Below, piece by piece: positions 14,534 through 18,312 of a DNA stretch of 18,312 nt (positions within the stretch are counted from its first letter, which is position 1; the number at the start of each line of letters is the position of its first letter). A model generated the notes under the pieces. That model was not told the origin of the DNA. It was given only the letters and a program-made list of their open reading frames with translations, and ran no database searches. A program made the position numbers and the translations under genes. This DNA is from an uncultured Eggerthellaceae bacterium (GTDB lineage: Bacteria; Actinomycetota; Coriobacteriia; Coriobacteriales; Eggerthellaceae): positions 1 to 18,312 of the forward strand of contig CAJTML010000031.1 of NCBI GenBank assembly GCA_910577495.1, given 5' to 3'.

Positions 14534-16066
14534 ATGGCGAAGCGACATGACGCATCCACACCAACAGAAGAACCACTTACTCGCAAAGAGCTAATCCTTA
14601 TCACAAGCGCACTCATCTGCATCATGGCAACGTCGCTCTTTGCCCACGAAGCAGGAAACTGGAAGCTTGGCAGCCTGGTCTACGACACATTAAGCGCCGA
14701 CATCGTGAGAGGATACACCTGCCTTGCGCATTCGTTTGGCGTCGTGTTTGGCTGCGCCCTGGTAAAGCTGCCTGGAATCGGCTTTGCTGCCTGCATGCAA
14801 ACCCGAACGCGACAGCGCATGTTCTTCCTTGCCACAAGCACCGCTTTGGTTGCTGGCTCTTGCTTGTTCTATTTCGCCCAAGCAGCTACGCCGACATCTC
14901 CTTTTGCAATCTTTTTCGCTCAATTCATAATTGCGGCCACGACAATCATGCTTGTCATTGCGCTCAGTCAATTCGCCATCTTAGTCACACCACGCACAAC
15001 AGCACTTGTTATTGCAGGTGCTTTGGTTGTGTCGATAACACTGGTGCAGGGATTCTTCAGTATGTTTGTCACACCACCCTCACTCCTGGCTATGCTCGTA
15101 CCGTACGCACTGCTTATGACAAGTAGCTTATGCTGCATGGCAGCAATCCTAAAACAGCAAACCTTGCGAAGCGCGTTAACCCAAACCGGAACAAGTATTC
15201 GGCTTGCCTCCCCCAAACCTTCGCACACCACAACACCTGTGGTGCTTTTGGTGGCAGCACTTGCCTCCTTCGCAATTGCGCTTGGGTTTATGCACGTCAT
15301 TCCGCTTTCAATAACCACGGCAACGCTCACGCACAGCTTGGCATTTATCTTTGGTGTCTTGCTGGGAATCGCGCTCTTTTTGTTCCTCGCGCTTAATGCT
15401 CATGTTGTTACCTCAACAACAATTTGGGATTGGATTAGCCGCTTTGCCTTTCCACTCACCGTAACCGCAGCACTGCTTGTTCCGCTCACCACGCAAAACG
15501 ACTTTCTCCCAGCACTGATTCTTCAATCCACGGCGTTGTACTTTTTCAACGCCCTTTTGGCACTGGGCAGTTGCGTGGTCAGCAAGGCCATCAATGCTGC
15601 CCCCTATCGCATTTTTAGCGGGGCATTCCTAGTGCGCTCTGTTGGCTTTTGCGTGGGAAGCATTGTTGCAGTTGCACTCAGGCAGGCACATATCGCATTC
15701 GACGCGTCTGTGTTTAGCATTATTGGTGTTGCCCTCTTTCTCATGATTGCGCTTACTACCCTCAATGCCAACGCGCTCAAATACGCTAAAACCGCATGGG
15801 GGCTTATTCCTCACGAAGATCCACACGGCTTATTCAATAAGAAAATCGTAGCGCGCTGCAACGAAATTGCAGCGCGCTACGATCTTACTTCGCGCGAAAA
15901 AGAGACGCTTGAGCTGCTTGCGCGCAACAAAAGCCCTAAGGCAATTGCGAACGAACTAGTGGTTACTATGTCAACCGTTCGCGCACACACGCAAGCAATC
16001 TATAAGAAACTAGACATTCATTCGCGCAGTGACTTAGAAGCGCTTCTTGATGGCGAAAACCATTAG
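14534..16066 (+). CDS. 12-TM LuxR-family transcriptional regulator
   Basis: This is a 510-residue membrane-bound regulator. About twelve hydrophobic segments fill residues 18-425, for example LILITSALICIMATSLFA, FFLATSTALVAGSCLFYF and FSIIGVALFLMIALTTL. A cytoplasmic LuxR-type helix-turn-helix follows from about 449 to the end: LTSREKETLELLARNKSPK, then STVRAHTQAIYKKLDIHSRSDL. The transporter-like part probably senses a ligand or membrane state and controls DNA binding; regulators of this architecture are expanded in Eggerthellaceae and often sit beside the respiratory genes they may control. The ATG has AAGGAGG at ideal spacing. A 17-bp perfect inverted repeat lies in the coding sequence between the two parts. 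Confidence 0.93.
   Translation: MAKRHDASTPTEEPLTRKELILITSALICIMATSLFAHEAGNWKLGSLVYDTLSADIVRGYTCLAHSFGVVFGCALVKLPGIGFAACMQTRTRQRMFFLATSTALVAGSCLFYFAQAATPTSPFAIFFAQFIIAATTIMLVIALSQFAILVTPRTTALVIAGALVVSITLVQGFFSMFVTPPSLLAMLVPYALLMTSSLCCMAAILKQQTLRSALTQTGTSIRLASPKPSHTTTPVVLLVAALASFAIALGFMHVIPLSITTATLTHSLAFIFGVLLGIALFLFLALNAHVVTSTTIWDWISRFAFPLTVTAALLVPLTTQNDFLPALILQSTALYFFNALLALGSCVVSKAINAAPYRIFSGAFLVRSVGFCVGSIVAVALRQAHIAFDASVFSIIGVALFLMIALTTLNANALKYAKTAWGLIPHEDPHGLFNKKIVARCNEIAARYDLTSREKETLELLARNKSPKAIANELVVTMSTVRAHTQAIYKKLDIHSRSDLEALLDGENH
15845..15883. repeat. 17-bp perfect inverted repeat inside the luxR-type gene
   Basis: ATCGTAGCGCGCTGCAA (15845-15861) and its exact reverse complement (15867-15883) flank the 5-nt loop CGAAA. 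It encodes the segment IVARCNEIAARYD that joins the membrane part to the DNA-binding domain. As RNA it would form a very stable hairpin; no T-tract follows. Confidence 0.9.
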
Positions 16067-16109
16067 CGGCTCTGCACCAGCACCGGCTCGCGCTGGCGCG
16101 AATGCACCC
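16067..16109. other. Convergent gap between luxR-type gene and cysS
   Basis: These 43 bases separate two converging genes. A short GC-rich inverted repeat CCAGC/GCTGG is present, but no T-tract follows on either strand, so no convincing terminator can be named. Confidence 0.4.
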
Positions 16110-17615
16110 CTAGCCCTCAAACGTCACGCGAGCGCCTTGCGGCGTGTCCTCAATCACAAAACCAAGCCCCACCAGGCCATCGCGCACCGCGTCAGCCACT
16201 GCCCAGTCCTTGTTCGCACGCGCCGTCGCGCGGGCATCCAGCAGCGCCTCCACCGCGTCAAAAGCGTCTTCGCCCTCAAATCCAGCCAGCTCAGCGGAAA
16301 GTGCCACCACCTCAACCGGATAGGCCTGTTCACCTTCGCCGGTGGCCAGCGCATCAATATCAATGCCGAACACACCCATGAGCGTAACGATGGTTTCGCG
16401 CACCTCGCGCACCACCTCAGCATCTGCTTGCGCAATTGTTTTATCGGCAAGCTCTGCGTTCACGTCGTTGACCAGATCAAACACCGCACCCAACGCACGC
16501 GGGGCGTTAAAGTCGTCATCCATGGCCTCAATAAAGGCCTCACGCGCGCGCGTTGTTTGCTCAGTCAGACGCGCCGTATCAACCGCAGACGCAACCTCAG
16601 CAGTGCTAGCCAACTGCCAATCCAGATTTTTGACCGCATTCTCAATACGACCAAGCGCTGATGCCGCCTCACCCAGGCGCTCCTCCGAGAAGTCCAACGG
16701 AGAGCGATAATGGGTCTGCAGCATCAAAAAGCGCAGTACCTCAGGGCGCGTGGTCTCAAGCACGTCACGCAACAACATGAAGTTACCGAGCGACTTGCTC
16801 ATTTTTTCCTTGTTGATCTGCAGCATGCCACCGTGCATCCAGTGGTTCGCAAACGTGCAGCCGCACGCCGCCTCAGACTGGGCGCGCTCGTTCTCATGAT
16901 GCGGAAATGCCAGGTCAGCGCCGCCGCCATGAATGTCGAAGGGCAGCCCCAAATACTTGCGCGACATAGCCGAGCACTCAATGTGCCAACCGGGACGACC
17001 CATACCCCACGGAGACTCCCATGCCGGCTCGCCTGGTTTTGCTGCCTTCCACAACGCGAAGTCCAGCGGATCGCGCTTGCGGTCTTCGATACCTTTTCCG
17101 TCCGCACGCAGCTCACGATGACCCGCTTCCATCTCGTCCACGTTGCGACCAGACAGCTCACCGTAGGCCGGATACGAGCGCACCGCAAAGTACACGTCCC
17201 CTTCAACCTCGTAAGCATGACCCGACTCAATCAAGTCGGTGACCAGGTTAATCATGGACTCAATTTCCTCGGTTGCCTTCGGGCGAATGGTCGGGTCAAG
17301 CACGCCAACCTTGTGCATATCCTCAATAAACGCCGCGGTATATTCTGCCGCCACATCAGCCGCACTGCGCCCCTCTTCGTTGGCCTTCGTGATGATCTTG
17401 TCGTCCACGTCGGTCACGTTTTGCACGAAGGTGACGTCATAGCCGCGCCACATGAGATAGCGGCGAATGATGTCGAAGGAAATAAACGTGCGCGCGTTAC
17501 CAATGTGGATGTAGTTGTAGACGGTCGGGCCGCACACATACATGCCAATCTTGCCCTCATGCAGCGGGATGAGATCTTGCTTTTCGCGCGCTTTGGTATC
17601 GTAGAGTTTAATCAT
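16110..17615 (-). CDS. cysS: Cysteinyl-tRNA synthetase
   Basis: This class I aminoacyl-tRNA synthetase charges tRNA-Cys in the cytosol. It has 501 residues, within the usual range. CGPTVYNYIHIGNART contains the zinc ligand Cys28 and the HIGH-type motif HIGN (37-40). GWHIECSAM carries zinc ligand Cys214, followed by FPHHENE, and the signature KMSKS is at 271-275. The helical anticodon-binding part follows, and the final 60 residues resemble the small C-terminal domain of CysRS. The ATG at 17615 has AAAGGAA 5 nt upstream. It lies 54 nt downstream of cysE in the same direction, a common Gram-positive pairing of cysteine synthesis and charging; a GATAAT in the gap could be an extra promoter. Confidence 0.98.
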   Translation of the reverse strand: MIKLYDTKAREKQDLIPLHEGKIGMYVCGPTVYNYIHIGNARTFISFDIIRRYLMWRGYDVTFVQNVTDVDDKIITKANEEGRSAADVAAEYTAAFIEDMHKVGVLDPTIRPKATEEIESMINLVTDLIESGHAYEVEGDVYFAVRSYPAYGELSGRNVDEMEAGHRELRADGKGIEDRKRDPLDFALWKAAKPGEPAWESPWGMGRPGWHIECSAMSRKYLGLPFDIHGGGADLAFPHHENERAQSEAACGCTFANHWMHGGMLQINKEKMSKSLGNFMLLRDVLETTRPEVLRFLMLQTHYRSPLDFSEERLGEAASALGRIENAVKNLDWQLASTAEVASAVDTARLTEQTTRAREAFIEAMDDDFNAPRALGAVFDLVNDVNAELADKTIAQADAEVVREVRETIVTLMGVFGIDIDALATGEGEQAYPVEVVALSAELAGFEGEDAFDAVEALLDARATARANKDWAVADAVRDGLVGLGFVIEDTPQGARVTFEG

Positions 17616-17669
17616 GTTGGTTCCTTTGGTTAGTTATGGTGGCTTATTATCTGATGGCCTTATAAATGC

Positions 17670-18312
17670 CTAGTCTTCGGTTGCCGTATGCTCCAGTTCA
17701 AGCTCGTTTTCGCTCAGTGCAGCGCGTAACTTCGCCATCTCTGCTTCCAGCTCATCAATGCGCTGACAGAGGTTTTCGCAACGCTCTCCCACCAGGTCAG
17801 GCAGGTTTTCTTTGTGTTGCGCGGCCGCTTGCTTCTCAAGTTCAACGCGCTGGCCGTCACGCACAACCACGCGCCCGGGGATGCCCACCGCCGTTGAGTT
17901 GGGCGGCACATCCGACACGACCACCGCGCCGCCGCCAACTTTGGAGTTGTCGCCAATGGTGATGTTGCCCAGAACCGATGCGCCCACGCCCACCAGCACG
18001 TTGTTGCCAAGCGTGGGGTGGCGCTTGCCAGTTTCTTTACCGGTGCCGCCAAGCGTCACGCCCTGATAAAGCGTGCAATCATCCCCAATGATAGTGGTTT
18101 CGCCAATGATGACTCCCATGGCGTGGTCAATAAAGAAACGACGCCCAATCTGTGCGGCCGGATGGATCTCAACGCCCGTCATAAAGCGCGTGAACTGCGA
18201 CGATATGCGCGCCAGACTGCGCAGGCCGTGGTTCCATAGCCAGTGCTCAACTACGTGCGACCAGCGTGCGTGCAAGCCCGGGTACGTAAGCCAAATCACA
18301 AACGAGTTTTGT
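17670..18312 (-). CDS. cysE: Serine O-acetyltransferase, 5' end outside the window
   Basis: Serine acetyltransferase makes O-acetylserine from serine and acetyl-CoA, the first step of cysteine synthesis. The left-handed beta-helix is clear from repeated hexapeptides: IGRRFFIDHAMGVIIGET, then LYQGVTLGGTGK, KRHPTLG and VVSDVPPNSTAVGIPGRV. The catalytic Asp-His pair is in FIDHAMG. A charged, coiled-coil-like tail of about 50 residues follows the helix. The GTG codon at 18299 is probably internal: upstream codons in frame (Q-N-S-F) run to the window edge, and the family normally has about 25 more residues before YPGLHA. The gene is therefore truncated here by the window, not broken. It lies upstream of cysS and is probably co-transcribed with it. 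Confidence 0.95.
   Translation of the reverse strand, partial: QNSFVIWLTYPGLHARWSHVVEHWLWNHGLRSLARISSQFTRFMTGVEIHPAAQIGRRFFIDHAMGVIIGETTIIGDDCTLYQGVTLGGTGKETGKRHPTLGNNVLVGVGASVLGNITIGDNSKVGGGAVVVSDVPPNSTAVGIPGRVVVRDGQRVELEKQAAAQHKENLPDLVGERCENLCQRIDELEAEMAKLRAALSENELELEHTATED

Noticed and set aside
16710..17633. Long plus-strand open frame opposite cysS
   Set aside because: It is antisense to a certain gene in GC-rich DNA, lacks a ribosome-binding site and has a His/Arg-rich sequence typical of a shadow frame.
18297..18299. GTG as the start of cysE
   Set aside because: The frame stays open to the window edge, and serine acetyltransferases normally have about 25 more residues before this point. 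The codon is better read as internal Val.

Overview
The window most likely comes from a member of the Coriobacteriia, probably family Eggerthellaceae. The main clue is a divergently transcribed pair: a multihaem, surface-anchored oxidoreductase, and a LuxR-type regulator with twelve predicted membrane segments, an architecture typical of that family. A B12-dependent methionine operon, a Gram-positive style cysE-cysS pair and the type of Cas9 fit this. The genus cannot be set from the sequence. The cas genes look AT-richer than the metabolic genes, as expected for an acquired defence island.

Region 1 (1-6495) is the leader-proximal end of a type II-A CRISPR-Cas locus, read right to left: cas9, cas1, cas2, csn2, then the array. 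Genes overlap at every junction (11, 4 and 4 nt), and cas1 and csn2 use TTG and GTG starts. Two features are unusual. csn2 has its stop codon inside the first CRISPR repeat, so the leader lies within csn2. A divergent tracrRNA gene sits just upstream of cas9, and its anti-repeat appears to carry the cas9 -35 element.

Region 2 (6500-7943) holds an isochorismatase-family cysteine hydrolase and an unrecognised 98-residue protein, each on the minus strand with its own terminator. Region 3 (7944-12056) is a methyl-transfer operon: metF (probably leaderless), a free-standing methionine synthase reactivation protein, and a B12-dependent metH that lacks that domain. Together they make 5-methyl-THF, use it to methylate homocysteine, and repair the cobalamin cofactor.

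Region 4 (12199-16066) encodes an exported redox module. It has a lipoprotein with three c-type haem motifs fused to a sulfite-oxidase-like molybdopterin domain, a small secreted protein that looks like a fragment of the same molybdopterin domain, and the divergent 12-TM LuxR regulator. An inverted-repeat operator candidate lies between them. The substrate is unknown; this is the most likely place for undescribed biology outside the CRISPR locus. Region 5 (16110-18312) is cysS and a cysE that is cut by the right edge, linking cysteine synthesis to tRNA charging.

No rRNA, tRNA, insertion sequence or prophage gene was seen. No stretch over 300 bases lacks features except 6333-6702, which holds the tracrRNA and regulatory sequence described below.
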